Source: DASRHT01 sp035293765
Lineage (GTDB): Bacteria > Chloroflexota > Ktedonobacteria > Ktedonobacterales > Ktedonobacteraceae
Length of the DNA stretch: 64,000 nt
Direction: 5' to 3'
NCBI GenBank assembly: GCA_035293765.1
Contig: DATGMF010000022.1
Span: 1 to 64,000 of the forward strand
Shown: positions 25,615 through 34,462 of the stretch, piece after piece
Position numbering within the stretch: position 1 is the first letter of the stretch
Layout: each line of letters opens with the position of its first letter
Notes under the pieces: generated by a model
The model's input: only the letters and a program-made list of their open reading frames with translations
Database searches by the model: none
What the model was told of the DNA's origin: nothing
Translations under genes and position numbers: made by a program

Positions 25615-26003
25615 ATGTGCCTGCGCTGGTCAGAGGCACAACGCCAGCACAGGCAACGACAAACCAATCCCATCCCTCTGAACGCATTTGACGATGTTGA
25701 GCGTTCTTTTATTGAAGATATTATTGATCCGTTAATGCCTGAACCAGACGAGGTATTAATCCGTCAGGATCTCGTGACGCTGCTCGACCGAGCTCTAGGC
25801 TATTTGCCCGACACGACACGCACGGCATTAGAATTGCGTTACCTGGCAGAACTGCCCCAAAAGGCCGCATATTCGACCAATGACTCTGTTGCGCTGACCT
25901 TCCGGCAGTTGCTACGCAGTTCGCGCCTCCTATTTAGCCTGGCCCTGAACAGGGGCCGGGCAACCGCGAGGGATTGTCCCTACAGCGCCCGCCCCTACGC
26001 CTG
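25615..26003 (+). pseudogene. Sigma-70-like gene fragment fused to repeat sequence
   Basis: An open frame whose middle reads EVLIRQDLVTLLDRALGYLP, then DTTRTALELRYLAELPQK, which resembles sigma region 4 of extracytoplasmic-function-type sigma factors. The recognition helix expected next is lost, and the following residues (from about 25920) come from a dispersed GC-rich repeat (25955-26003, with GGGATTGTCCCTAC and GCCCCTACGCC). No start or ribosome site is convincing. Taken as debris. Confidence 0.55.
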
Positions 26004-26912
26004 CTAACTATTCAGCACGGGCAGCACGCGATGCACTAACATTTCAACGTTGGTGAGGTCGGGGAAGCCGCCCCAGCCGAGCATAAAGTAATCGACGCCG
26101 AGATCGATGAATGGACGCATTTGCTCAATGACCTGCTCAGGTGTGCCAACAAACGCGTTGGCGGAGGTCATGCCGCTGACATTGAGTTCCGCTAGCTTCT
26201 CCTCTGTTGGGGCGCATAAGCTGCCACCGAACCAAGTACGACGAAGAGTTGCGGGATCGCGTCCAACTGCGGCACAGGCTTGCTCACATTCTTTGACTTC
26301 CTGCCGGAACTTTTCGATCCCCGTCCATGAGACATTCCACCAGTCGGCATGGCGGGCGATTAAGCGCAACATACGCGGCTTCGCTCCTCCAATCATGATG
26401 GGTGGAATGGGATCGGGCTTGGGTTCACAATACGCTTCTACGGCCTGATAGTGCTTGCCCCGCACCGTCCCCTGCTCATCGCGCCAGAGAGCTTTGACGA
26501 TCTGAAGCGTCTCTTCCAGCTCTTCCACTCGCGTCCCCGCCGAGGGAAAATCGTAGCCGTATGCTCTATACTCATCTTCTTTCCATCCCGCGCCAATGCC
26601 AAAGATAAAGCGACCGCCACTGAGAAACTGGAATGTTGCCGCCATCTTTGCCAGCAGCGCCGGGTTGCGGAAGGACTGGCAGAGCACCGCATGCCCGAAA
26701 TCTAGCTGTGGATGGCGTGCAGCCATATAAGTCAGCATGGTCCATCCCTCTAGCAGTGGATTGGCACCGAACTGGGTATGATCGACAAACCAGCCTGAAT
26801 CAAAGTGACCTGTCACCAACGCCAGTCCCTGCTCTACGGCAGCCATGTATGTCTCGCGAGACATCCCAGGACGAGGGCTGGGCAGAGCTAACCCGAATTG
26901 AATACGCGTCAT
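26004..26912 (-). CDS. LLM-class (luciferase-like, probably F420-dependent) oxidoreductase
   Basis: 302 aa, full length. Bacterial luciferase-like TIM-barrel fold: IQFGLALPSPRPGM at the N-terminus, DSGWFVDHTQFG, GHAVLCQSFRNPALLAKMAATFQ, the conserved LSGGRFIFGIGAGWKEDEYRAYG, PPIMIGGAKPRMLRLIARHADWWN, and a C-terminal GTPEQVIEQMRPFIDLGVDYF. F420 or FMN use cannot be told by eye, but the overall pattern fits F420-dependent groups. AAGGAAA lies about 7 bases before ATG 26912. Its stop codon touches a dispersed repeat. A divergent MFS gene with strong dyads in between suggests a shared regulatory region. Confidence 0.9.
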   Translation of the reverse strand: MTRIQFGLALPSPRPGMSRETYMAAVEQGLALVTGHFDSGWFVDHTQFGANPLLEGWTMLTYMAARHPQLDFGHAVLCQSFRNPALLAKMAATFQFLSGGRFIFGIGAGWKEDEYRAYGYDFPSAGTRVEELEETLQIVKALWRDEQGTVRGKHYQAVEAYCEPKPDPIPPIMIGGAKPRMLRLIARHADWWNVSWTGIEKFRQEVKECEQACAAVGRDPATLRRTWFGGSLCAPTEEKLAELNVSGMTSANAFVGTPEQVIEQMRPFIDLGVDYFMLGWGGFPDLTNVEMLVHRVLPVLNS

Positions 26913-27084
26913 GCATTTTCCTTCTGTTGTTCAAAATAACACTGGGTAAAGCGGTGTCGTGCAGCCATTATAGCATGTAGCCTGCGCCCTATGGGGCATC
27001 AGCTCTTCTAGTAAGGATGTCACAAACTGGAAAGCCTCCCAGAAACGTCTGCTTTTCTTGACAATAACATTGATGAGCAGGTAT

Positions 27085-27130
27085 TCTTGAGATAAGATAT
27101 TCTCATTCTTTGAGAATATTCTCAAATCAA
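27085..27130. promoter_or_regulatory. Tandem operator dyads upstream of the MFS gene
   Basis: A perfect 18-bp palindrome TTTGAGAATATTCTCAAA (27109-27126) is preceded by a second dyad built from the same half-sites (TTGAGA at 27088-27093, then TCTCA at 27101-27105). The repeated TTGAGA/TCTCAA half-sites are typical of a dimeric repressor binding two sites between the divergent LLM and MFS genes. Confidence 0.65.
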
Positions 27131-27298
27131 GAGAAACCGCAAAAGCACAGGGGTTCGTACACGCGCCAGGCACGTAAAACAATGTAGGTCTTCTTTTACA
27201 CGCGTTTTCCTCTCTCATCTCTCCTGGAGCGGAGGGTAGACAAAGAAGCTGAGGTACAGAGGATGTATCTCACCAGTCTTTCAAGAAAGGGAAAAACC

Positions 27299-28813
27299 AT
27301 GTCACAAGAATCTGATCTCATGCAACCGCGGGGCATCGCCGTTCCTACCGAAACAGGATATCAGGTGATGGAGGGCAAAGGCGCGCTCGTCAACCGCAAT
27401 TCTGTCATCTTTGCCATCGGACAAGGCATCTCGCTCATCGGCGATAACATCTACCTGTCAACGCTCATTATCTGGATCTCAGCCGTGACGCTGGCAGCCG
27501 CGCACACGCCGGCGCAGAAAGCGGCTGTGGCGGCGACGGTCACGGCCATTCAAGCCGGTATTTTTGGTGCCAATTACCTGGCAGGTTTTCTCATCATCCC
27601 CTTTGTTGGGGTCTTCGTTGATCGCTGGAACCGCCGCACGACGATGATTATCGCCGATTTAGTGCAGGCGGTGCTGGCTCTCCTGCCCCTGGTCGCGTTT
27701 CTCCTGGCGAAAAATGTCTTTATTCCCGCCATTTACGTGACCTACTTCCTGCTGGTGGCTGCTCAGGGCTTTTTTGCAGGCTCACAGAGCGGCGTCCTCC
27801 AGGTGATCGTCGCCAGGAAAAGTTTTCCACAGGCCGTCTCTATTCTGAACGTTCTGATCGGCATAGGTGCAGTAGCCGGTTTTGCCCTGGCCCCGTCCTT
27901 CTTCATTGCGGTGGGACCGATTATCGCCATTACCTTTAACGCGCTGTCCTTTGTTATTTCTGCGATTGCACTGTTCTTGCTGCGCATCCCCAGAGAGGCC
28001 GTGCATCCATATGTCTTCAGACAAAGAGACGATCTTGCGGCAGCCGTGAGTATCGGCAAAAGTATTGCCGGCGTATTCAAGGATTTGTGGCGCGGCCTGC
28101 GTTTCGTCTTCACCACGCGCGTGTTGTTTGGCATTGTCATCATGCTGATCGTCGTCCAGATTGGCGCAGCCGCAGTTAACTCTCTGACCTCTGGCTTCTT
28201 CTTTGCCAATCTGCATGCCAGCCCCACCAAAGACCTGGCGCTGATTAGTCTCCTTCCTGCGGCCCTGGGTACAGGTGGTATCATAGGGGCTATTCTCGTG
28301 GGCGTCCTCGCGCGGTTTGTCCCCCTCAAAGCACTGGCTATCACGGGCATTCTTGGCATTGGCCTGGGTCTGATCAACATTGCCTTCCTGAGCAATGTGA
28401 CGAGCGGGGTGTTTTTCTATTTCATCGCGGGTATTTTCAACAATCTGTTTGTTGTCAGCTATTCCGCTCTGGTTATCAAAGTCACCCCCAATCCCATTAT
28501 CGGGCGTGTGGAGGGAGTGCTGACGCCACTCGCCACCTTCTCCTCTTTTATTAGCGCCTTTGCCGTTGGCGCGATTGTGGCGGCCTATAATCCGGCGCTC
28601 AACCCCAGGACCCCTTTCCCCAATTCCGCTGTCCTGTTCACTGATATTTTCGTCATCAGCGGCATTGTGGCTGTGGTTGCCTCTATCATAGGCTTCCTGT
28701 TCTTGCGTCAAGCAAAGGAAGAGGTTACCGGGGTGGAGAAACTGGTCACCGCTCCTGCTCATCCGTCAATGGGGGATGAGCCTCCCATCATAGCGGGCGA
28801 GGCGGGAAGTTAA
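27299..28813 (+). CDS. MFS transporter, drug-efflux type
   Basis: 504 aa with about 12 transmembrane segments. Family signs are RNSVIFAIGQGISLIGDNIYLS in TM1, the motif A loop FVDRWNRRTTMIIADLVQA, and a long central loop around residue 250. It resembles the macrolide-efflux (MFS_3) branch. The N-terminal 45 residues and C-terminal 35 are cytoplasmic. I chose ATG 27299 with AAAGG 8 bases upstream; an upstream ATG at 27263 is also possible. A hairpin terminator follows. Repeated palindromes upstream suggest inducible control, as usual for efflux genes. The substrate is unknown. Confidence 0.9.
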   Translation: MSQESDLMQPRGIAVPTETGYQVMEGKGALVNRNSVIFAIGQGISLIGDNIYLSTLIIWISAVTLAAAHTPAQKAAVAATVTAIQAGIFGANYLAGFLIIPFVGVFVDRWNRRTTMIIADLVQAVLALLPLVAFLLAKNVFIPAIYVTYFLLVAAQGFFAGSQSGVLQVIVARKSFPQAVSILNVLIGIGAVAGFALAPSFFIAVGPIIAITFNALSFVISAIALFLLRIPREAVHPYVFRQRDDLAAAVSIGKSIAGVFKDLWRGLRFVFTTRVLFGIVIMLIVVQIGAAAVNSLTSGFFFANLHASPTKDLALISLLPAALGTGGIIGAILVGVLARFVPLKALAITGILGIGLGLINIAFLSNVTSGVFFYFIAGIFNNLFVVSYSALVIKVTPNPIIGRVEGVLTPLATFSSFISAFAVGAIVAAYNPALNPRTPFPNSAVLFTDIFVISGIVAVVASIIGFLFLRQAKEEVTGVEKLVTAPAHPSMGDEPPIIAGEAGS

Positions 28814-28824
28814 GCGTTGAAGCG

Positions 28825-28873
28825 CCAGAGTCGTCGGGGGCGCACCTTAACGGTTTCCCCCCGATGGCTCTGG
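28825..28873 (+). terminator. Terminator after the MFS gene
   Basis: CCAGAG-tcg-TCGGGGG pairs with CCCCCGA-tgg-CTCTGG, loop about 17 nt, followed by TGCTTTGTCTTT. It starts 12 bases after the stop codon. Confidence 0.75.
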
Positions 28874-29000
28874 TGCTTTGTCTTTCGCGTTTTGGGGCAA
28901 AAATTGACATATATCAGAATAAGGGGATAGGATACACATAACCCCAACATTGTATAGCTAACACGTCCTTCCAGTACCCGTTGCGAGAAAGGACCTTAAC

Positions 29001-30515
29001 ATGGATGTCATTGTCGAAACCACTACGGGGAAAATACGAGGCATGACCGCCGATGCTATCACGAGCTTCAAAGGTATCCCTTATGGAGACACAACGAGCG
29101 GGCGCAACCGTTTTCGACCGCCCGTTAAACTCGAACCCTGGGCCGGTGTGCGTGATGCTCTGGCATATGGCAACAGCAGCCCGCAACCGGCGAGTGGCCC
29201 ATCGATCTTCCGCACCACCCTACGGCCTGAGCCGGAGAGTGAGGACTGCCTGTATTTGAACGTGTGGACGCCAGGCGTAGGGGATGACCGCAAGCGGCCT
29301 GTCCTCTTCTGGTGTCATGGCGGTGGCTTTACAATGGGCTCTGGCTCGGGAGCCTTTGTGCATGGCAGTAATCTGGCCCGGCGAGGAGATGTCGTGGCGA
29401 TAACGGTCAATCATCGTCTCGGTCCGCTCGGCTATTGCTACCTGCGTGAGCTGATCGGCGAGGAGTATGCCGCGTCAGGTAACGTCGGCATGCTCGACCT
29501 CGTGGCGGCGCTGGAGTGGGTGCGCGACAATATCGCAGCGTTCGGCGGCGACCCCGGCAATGTGACGATCTTTGGGGAGTCGGGCGGCGGGGCGAAGGTG
29601 AGCGCCTTAATGGCTATGCCCAGCGCGATTGGCCTTTTTCACCGCGCGATTGTGCAGAGCGGCCCGGGTATACGACTGACTCTCCCTGAAAGGGCTACAA
29701 CCAATGCCGAGAAGCTGTTGAAAGAACTGGACATCTCTGCCAGAGAACCGAAGCAATTGAGCAGCCTGACGACCGAGCAGATCTTTGCGGCCAATGCCAG
29801 GGCGCATCCCGATGGCCGCCTGGGCTGGGCGCCTGTTCTAGACAGCTATGTGCTGCCCCAACATCCTTTTGAGCCTGCTGCCCCCGCCATCTCAGCCAAC
29901 ATCCCGCTCATGATTGGCACCAATAAAGATGAGGCGACGGCGTTCTTCCTGGCCGATGCGGAGGTCAGCTCGCTCGACGAGGCTGGGCTGCGCAAGCGCG
30001 TGCAACCCTACGCCAAAGAGCGAACGGACGCGCTGATCGCGACCTATCGTCACGCATGCCCAGAAGCTTCATGCAGCGAACTCTTTCTCTCGATCATGAA
30101 CGATCAGATGATGCGCATCAACTCGATTACTGTGGCCGAACGCAAGCACGCGCAAGGTGCGGCTCCGGTCTTCATGTATCTCTTCGCCTGGGAGACGCCG
30201 GTCTTCGGCGGGCGGCTGAAATCGTGTCACGCGCTGGAGATCCCCTTCGTGTTCGATAATCTTGCCGTGAGCGAAGAATTAACAGGCAATGGCCCTGAAC
30301 GCGCAGGCATCGCTGAAAAAATGAGTGAAGCCTGGCTATCCTTTGCTCGCGATGGCGTGCCCTCCTACCACGGACTACCCCCCTGGCCCGCCTACACGCC
30401 AGAGGAACGAGCCACCATGATTTTTGATACGACCTGTCGCGTGGAAAACGACCCCGGTAGTGAGCAGCGCAAAGCCTGGAGCGGGATGCTTGTGTATGGC
30501 ATCAGGCTCGCCTGA
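29001..30515 (+). CDS. Type B carboxylesterase (para-nitrobenzyl esterase-like)
   Basis: 504 aa, usual length for the family. Hydrolyses carboxylic esters; no signal peptide, so cytoplasmic. Motifs are SFKGIPYG and FRPP near the N-terminus, EDCLYLNVWTP, the oxyanion HGGGFTMGSG, the nucleophile elbow FGESGGGAKVSALMAMP (commonly GESAG), an acidic residue around GTNKDEATAF, and HALEIPFVFDN with the catalytic His. AAAGGA stands 8 bases before the ATG. It is followed by carboxymuconolactone decarboxylase-like, SDR and SCO6745-type genes, perhaps one degradative unit, although an 11-bp hairpin separates it from them. Confidence 0.93.
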   Translation: MDVIVETTTGKIRGMTADAITSFKGIPYGDTTSGRNRFRPPVKLEPWAGVRDALAYGNSSPQPASGPSIFRTTLRPEPESEDCLYLNVWTPGVGDDRKRPVLFWCHGGGFTMGSGSGAFVHGSNLARRGDVVAITVNHRLGPLGYCYLRELIGEEYAASGNVGMLDLVAALEWVRDNIAAFGGDPGNVTIFGESGGGAKVSALMAMPSAIGLFHRAIVQSGPGIRLTLPERATTNAEKLLKELDISAREPKQLSSLTTEQIFAANARAHPDGRLGWAPVLDSYVLPQHPFEPAAPAISANIPLMIGTNKDEATAFFLADAEVSSLDEAGLRKRVQPYAKERTDALIATYRHACPEASCSELFLSIMNDQMMRINSITVAERKHAQGAAPVFMYLFAWETPVFGGRLKSCHALEIPFVFDNLAVSEELTGNGPERAGIAEKMSEAWLSFARDGVPSYHGLPPWPAYTPEERATMIFDTTCRVENDPGSEQRKAWSGMLVYGIRLA

Positions 30516-30539
30516 GACCACATGGCATCCTGGCGGGCA

Positions 30540-30566
30540 AAAATCTGTTCGGACTGAACAGATTTT
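30540..30566 (+). terminator. Perfect hairpin between esterase and CMD-family gene
   Basis: AAAATCTGTTC-ggact-GAACAGATTTT, 11-bp stem with terminal U run inside the stem, ending 28 bases before the next ATG. Likely an intrinsic terminator or operator dividing the cluster. Confidence 0.55.
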
Positions 30567-30594
30567 CACCAACATATCATGGAGGAAACCAACT

Positions 30595-31197
30595 ATGCCG
30601 AAATCTCAGGATGAGCTGAGACAAACCTACCCATCTCAGCCAAGAGTCACGCCTCTTCCGCTTGCGGAGATGAGCGAGCGTACCCGCGAACTTCTTGCTA
30701 AGAACAATCTCATCTCCAATGGCGAGCCGCTGGCTATCTTTGGCACGCTTGCCCGGCATCCCAAACTGCTTGCCTCCTGGCTCCCGTTCGGTGGTCGCTT
30801 GCTGGCAGGGGGAAGCCTGGAGCGACGCTCTACCGAACTGGTTATCTTGCGCACGGCGTACAATATGGGCAACGAGTATGAATGGGGGCAGCATGTCGCC
30901 ATTAGCCTGGCTCTGGGCATTGACCGGGCGACTATTGAGCGCGTCGTCATAGGGCCATCAGCCGAGGGCTGGTCGCCATTTGAGGCTCTTTTGATGCGAG
31001 CAACCGACGAACTGCACGTCGAACGCTACATCCCGGGCGACACCTGGAAAGCTCTGAGCGAGTATCTCAACGAGACGCAGTTGATCGAGCTTTGTTTTCT
31101 GGTCGGCCAATACGAAATGCTTGCCATGTTTTTACGCACTGCTGGCGTGCAACTTGAGCCCGGAAAGGAGTCGCTTCCGCGCCATGACAACATCTAA
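30595..31197 (+). CDS. Carboxymuconolactone decarboxylase-family protein
   Basis: 200 aa from ATG 30595, GGAGG 9 bases upstream. The CMD/AhpD-like helical fold is shown by LAIFGTLARHPKLLASWLPF, LERRSTELVILRTAY, EYEWGQHVAISLALG (Glu/His active-site-like pair), and WSPFEALLMRATDELH. The CxxC of AhpD peroxidases is missing, so it is of the decarboxylase-like type and not a thiol peroxidase. Its 3' end overlaps the SDR gene by 14 bases. With SDR and esterase neighbours, a role in breaking down a cyclic or aromatic compound is plausible but unproven. Confidence 0.87.
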   Translation: MPKSQDELRQTYPSQPRVTPLPLAEMSERTRELLAKNNLISNGEPLAIFGTLARHPKLLASWLPFGGRLLAGGSLERRSTELVILRTAYNMGNEYEWGQHVAISLALGIDRATIERVVIGPSAEGWSPFEALLMRATDELHVERYIPGDTWKALSEYLNETQLIELCFLVGQYEMLAMFLRTAGVQLEPGKESLPRHDNI

Positions 31198-32005
31198 CGA
31201 AACGCCCTCCGAACTGACCGCTGAGGCGTTAGGCCAGGCACCCGGGCGGGGCCGCCTGGCTGGTCGCCGCATTCTGGTTGTTGGCGCTGGTACCGCGCGC
31301 TTCCAGGGCGAGGACGATCCCATTGGCAATGGACAAGCCATCGCTCGCCTCGCGGCGCGAGAAGGCGCCGAGGTGATCTGCGCCGATATCGATCTGGAAT
31401 CCGCCAATCGCACCGTCGCAGCCATCGTAGCCGCAGGCGGTTCGGCCACCGCGCTCCAGGGCGATGTCGCCGATGCCGAGGTCTGCGCGCGCTTTATCGC
31501 TGATTCGGGCGCCCTCAACGGTCTGGTCTGCAATGTGGGTATCGGCCTCGGTCGGTTCCTGGCAGACACTTCCCCGGAACAGTGGGACCGGGTGATGGCG
31601 GTGAATCTGCGCGCGCATTTCTTGCTGGCGCGTGCTGCGCTGCCAGTGCTGCCACGCGGTGGCGCAATCGTCTTCATGGGCTCTGTTGCGGGTCTCAGCC
31701 CCGGCACTCAGGTCCCGGCATACGATAGCTCCAAAGCGGGCCTGCTCGGTCTCAATCGGCATGTGGCTGCCGAAGGGGCGCGGCGTGGCGTGCGCGCGAA
31801 TCTGCTCATTCCAGGTCTTATCGACACCCCTCTTGGACGCCGCGCAAGCGCCGGGCGACCCAACCGCGCCACGACGCCCGTGCCACTGCGCCGGCAAGGA
31901 ACCGCCTGGGAGGTTGCATACGCGGCCATTTTTCTGCTTTCAGATGAGGCGAGCTACATTACTGGTCAAAAGCTTATCGTTGACGGTGGATTATCCTGGG
32001 CGTAA
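31184..32005 (+). CDS. SDR-family oxidoreductase
   Basis: 273 aa. Rossmann fold with a modified glycine motif, VVGAGTARFQGEDDPIGNG, which has a longer loop than the usual TGxxxGIG. Next are CADIDLESANR (acidic residue favouring NAD), NVGIG in place of NNAG, catalytic Ser in FMGSVAGLSP, and YDSSKAG with Tyr and Lys. The C-terminal SYITGQKLIVDGGLSWA is canonical. It overlaps the CMD gene by 14 bases, which implies co-translation; AGGAG is 13 bases upstream. The substrate is unknown. The expanded glycine loop is also known in SDRs of degradation pathways. Confidence 0.92.
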   Translation: MTTSNETPSELTAEALGQAPGRGRLAGRRILVVGAGTARFQGEDDPIGNGQAIARLAAREGAEVICADIDLESANRTVAAIVAAGGSATALQGDVADAEVCARFIADSGALNGLVCNVGIGLGRFLADTSPEQWDRVMAVNLRAHFLLARAALPVLPRGGAIVFMGSVAGLSPGTQVPAYDSSKAGLLGLNRHVAAEGARRGVRANLLIPGLIDTPLGRRASAGRPNRATTPVPLRRQGTAWEVAYAAIFLLSDEASYITGQKLIVDGGLSWA

Positions 32006-32069
32006 ATGCATCTGCCCAGTTTTCTAAATCTGCCGCGATGACTGTGTTATCAAGCAAAGGAGGCTCTTG

Positions 32070-32975
32070 ATGGATTACGATACCGTCGTACAGGTATTTT
32101 TCCAGCCCACTCCGCCAGATACCCCTACCCCTTATCCCGTCGCCCACGCACGACCTGCTCGTCGCCTGCGCGATGCCTGTGAGCCGCTGGCGATGCATGC
32201 CGTCTGGTCTCGCATCACCAACGAGCGACTGGCCGCGCACGGCCTCAACTTCCTTACCAGTTATGTATGGGGGCGAGCCGCCTCGTTAGGTGAGCCACCT
32301 GCGTCACTGGTCGTCGCAGCGTTTGCGGCCTTTGAGCCAGGCTTTCTTACCAGCGTCTATGAAGAAGCTCGCAGTCATCTCAGCCGCACCGATCTGCTGG
32401 CGATACGCGATGAGTCCACGATTACCAGTTTACAGCAGGTCCTGGGTGAAGAGGATGTGACGTTTGCCGTCGCTACTCTGCGCCGGGGACTGGCGGCTGC
32501 CGATGGCACCGGGCGCGCCTTATTCTCCGGTCTGCTCTCCCTCCCCTGGCCCGAAGCTCCGCAGGGCCAGTTGTGGCGTGCCTGCGATATGATCCGCGAG
32601 CACCGGGGTGATAGCCATATCGCGGCCTATATCGCAGCAGGCTTTGATCCAGTCGCCATGAACATCCTGACCGAACTCTATGTGGGAATGCCTCTCAGCT
32701 CATACACTGCCACCAGAGGTTGGAGCCCGGATGTCATCACCTCCACAGTCGCACGCCTGCAAGCTCAGGGGCTGATCTCAGATGGCGCATTGACGCCTGA
32801 GGGACTGCGCATACGCGACGAGATTGAGGAGCGCACCGACGCAATGGAGTGGCCTATCATTGATGCTATCGGTAGTGATCTCGACAGCTTGATAGAGCAA
32901 CTCAATAGATGGTCGGCTGCCTGCATTGCTGCCGCCGCTTTCCCGCCCAACGACCTCAAACGCGCGGCTGGCTGA
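32070..32975 (+). CDS. SCO6745-family protein
   Basis: 301 aa. Recognised from ARRLRDACEPLAMHAVWSR, HGLNFLTSYVWGRAASLGEP, AAFAAFEPGFLTSVYEEAR, LFSGLLSLPWP, GDSHIAAYIAAGFDPVAMN, and TATRGWSPDVITSTVARLQ, a pattern I know from actinobacterial SCO6745-type proteins. The C-terminal third looks like a winged helix (GLISDGALTPEGLRIRDEIE). No function is established to my knowledge. ATG 32070 has a perfect AAAGGAGG 6 bases upstream. It ends the cluster esterase-CMD-SDR and is followed by a strong hairpin. Confidence 0.82.
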   Translation: MDYDTVVQVFFQPTPPDTPTPYPVAHARPARRLRDACEPLAMHAVWSRITNERLAAHGLNFLTSYVWGRAASLGEPPASLVVAAFAAFEPGFLTSVYEEARSHLSRTDLLAIRDESTITSLQQVLGEEDVTFAVATLRRGLAAADGTGRALFSGLLSLPWPEAPQGQLWRACDMIREHRGDSHIAAYIAAGFDPVAMNILTELYVGMPLSSYTATRGWSPDVITSTVARLQAQGLISDGALTPEGLRIRDEIEERTDAMEWPIIDAIGSDLDSLIEQLNRWSAACIAAAAFPPNDLKRAAG

Positions 32976-32993
32976 TGTATGGGACCACATCAC

Positions 32994-33024
32994 ATAGAGC
33001 GTTTTTTGTAGAAAAACGCTCTAT
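32994..33024 (+). terminator. Terminator after the SCO6745-family gene
   Basis: Perfect 13-bp stem ATAGAGCGTTTTT / AAAAACGCTCTAT, 5-nt loop. Arms share AGAGCGTT / AACGCTCT with the hairpin at 33670-33711. Confidence 0.75.
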
Positions 33025-33073
33025 GGCGGTTGTTTTGTTTTTCTTTCAGATAAATGAATAGACAGGGAATCTT

Positions 33074-33660
33074 ATGCCACTGCTTAAAGCTTTGCGTTTA
33101 CCACATATAGCATTATTGTTGGTCAGTCAAGTGTTATCTGCTATCGGTGACTATTTTTATAGCATTGCGGTAATATGGATTGCTGTGAAGACTTCGGGGA
33201 GTGCTGCCGGTCTGGTGGCGGCGGCAGAAGGAGCGGCAGCTTTTTGCTTTGGCCTGCCTGGTGGCATCTATGTGGATCGCCGGAACAGGCGCATAACGAT
33301 GATCGTTGTCGATCTGACGCGCGCTGTGATGGTGCTGACCTTACCCATACTGGCGTTGACTGGACGATTGCAATTCTGGCACCTGGTCGCGGTATCTTTT
33401 GTGATTGGCGCCGTGGGTTCGCTGTTCGGTCCCGCTTTGCAGGCTAGCCTATCTGCTCTGTCCGAGAATGATCAGGGAACATTGCAGGCGACCAACGCGC
33501 TGATGGACATTACTCGTCGCCTGGCGCGCACACTGGGACCAACGCTGGTCGGGCTGCTGGTAATTCCTCCCTCTAGTGCATCTCTTCACGCTTGATGCTG
33601 TCAGTTTCGGAGTTTCGGCGCTGGCTCTACTCGCTCTGGGAAGCCGTTTCGCCTGTATAG
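33074..33660 (+). pseudogene. Truncated and frameshifted MFS transporter
   Basis: The first 165 residues are a normal MFS N-terminal half: SQVLSAIGDYFYSIAVIWIA in TM1, and IYVDRRNRRITMIVVDLTRA as motif A. After LVGLLVI the frame shifts near 33570. Continuation in another frame reads LVHLFTLDAVSFGVSALALL, normal for this family, and homology then stops at about 33655. The other half of the protein (200 residues or more) is absent. Good residue content suggests recent decay. It is bracketed by two hairpins with shared arms. Confidence 0.8.
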
Positions 33661-33669
33661 AAATACGGG

Positions 33670-33711
33670 CCTACGTAGAGCGTTCCCTGCAAGCTAAACG
33701 CTCTACGTAGG
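33670..33711. terminator. Hairpin downstream of the MFS fragment and of the GNAT gene
   Basis: Perfect 15-bp stem CCTACGTAGAGCGTT / AACGCTCTACGTAGG, 12-nt loop. It lies 35 bases past the minus-strand acetyltransferase stop, so it can serve both strands. Confidence 0.7.
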
Positions 33712-33746
33712 TTTCCTTGAGGCGGGTGTCAGGAAAAGCGGCGAAG

Positions 33747-34316
33747 CTAGCCTGCCCCAGCCCACTCATCCCTGAGTAACCCGAAGTAGTGCTCGTCCTC
33801 GAAATGGTCGCGGAACGCGTAGCGCTGGCGCAGGTTTCCTTCATAGGTAAAACCAAGCCTCAGCAACAGGTTTTTTGATGGCTCATTGGCTATATCAATA
33901 ATCGCCTCAATGCGGTGCAACCCCAGTTCAGTAAACGCATAGGTCAGGACGGCAAACATGGCTTCGGTCATCAAACCCTGTCTCCAAAAAGCGCGATTGA
34001 GCTCGTAGCCCGTTTCAGCACGATGGAAGCCGGTATCGAAGTGATGGAGGCTGCACGAGCCAATCACCCTGTCCTCGCCCTTGAGCGTAAGGCCCCAGCG
34101 AATAGCCTCACGCCGCGCGTAACGTGCCTGCGTCTGTTCAATCAATTGACGGGTCTCCTCTAAAGATCGATGAGGCTCATGCCCATAAAATCGCATGGCT
34201 TCCTCATCAGAAAATGTTGCGAAGAGCGCCTCTGCGTCCTTTGGCTGGATTTGCCGCAGCAGTAATCGGTTCGTGCTGAGAGATGGAAAGTGTGCAAATG
34301 CTGCATCAATAGTCAT
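33747..34316 (-). CDS. GNAT N-acetyltransferase, RimJ/RimL type
   Basis: 189 aa. Typical sequence for ribosomal-protein or small-molecule acetyltransferases: LSTNRLLLRQIQPKDAEALF at the N-terminus, IGSCSLHHFD strand, ETGYELNRAFWRQGLMTEAM acetyl-CoA-binding region, and NEPSKNLLLRLGFTYEGNLR near the C-terminus. AGGAG is 7 bases before the ATG at 34316. It transfers acetyl from acetyl-CoA; the acceptor is unknown. It is divergent from the sugar ABC transporter operon. Confidence 0.92.
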   Translation of the reverse strand: MTIDAAFAHFPSLSTNRLLLRQIQPKDAEALFATFSDEEAMRFYGHEPHRSLEETRQLIEQTQARYARREAIRWGLTLKGEDRVIGSCSLHHFDTGFHRAETGYELNRAFWRQGLMTEAMFAVLTYAFTELGLHRIEAIIDIANEPSKNLLLRLGFTYEGNLRQRYAFRDHFEDEHYFGLLRDEWAGAG

Positions 34317-34389
34317 GAAAAAGCTCCTGTGTAGATGTTATCTAACATATACATACATCGTTATAGTGGCAAGAAATTGACGAAAGCGA

Positions 34390-34395
34390 TATAAT
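34390..34395 (+). promoter_or_regulatory. Candidate -10 box for the sugar ABC operon
   Basis: TATAAT, 67 bases before the GTG start of the binding protein, in the divergent gap. No good -35 at the normal distance (TGGCAA at 34367-34372 is the best). Confidence 0.4.
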
Positions 34396-34462
34396 ACTAT
34401 CACAGCCTGCTTCCTTGTATACTTGTAGCTTCTACGTGTTTATCGATCCGAGGAGATCAGTG

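Noticed and set aside
27763..28762. 326- and 210-codon frames antisense to the MFS gene
   Set aside because: Shadow of a hydrophobic gene; translated products are polar low-complexity without domains.
31132..31897. Long open frames antisense to the SDR gene
   Set aside because: They mirror a GC-rich real gene, have Arg/Pro/Ala-rich composition and lack ribosome sites.
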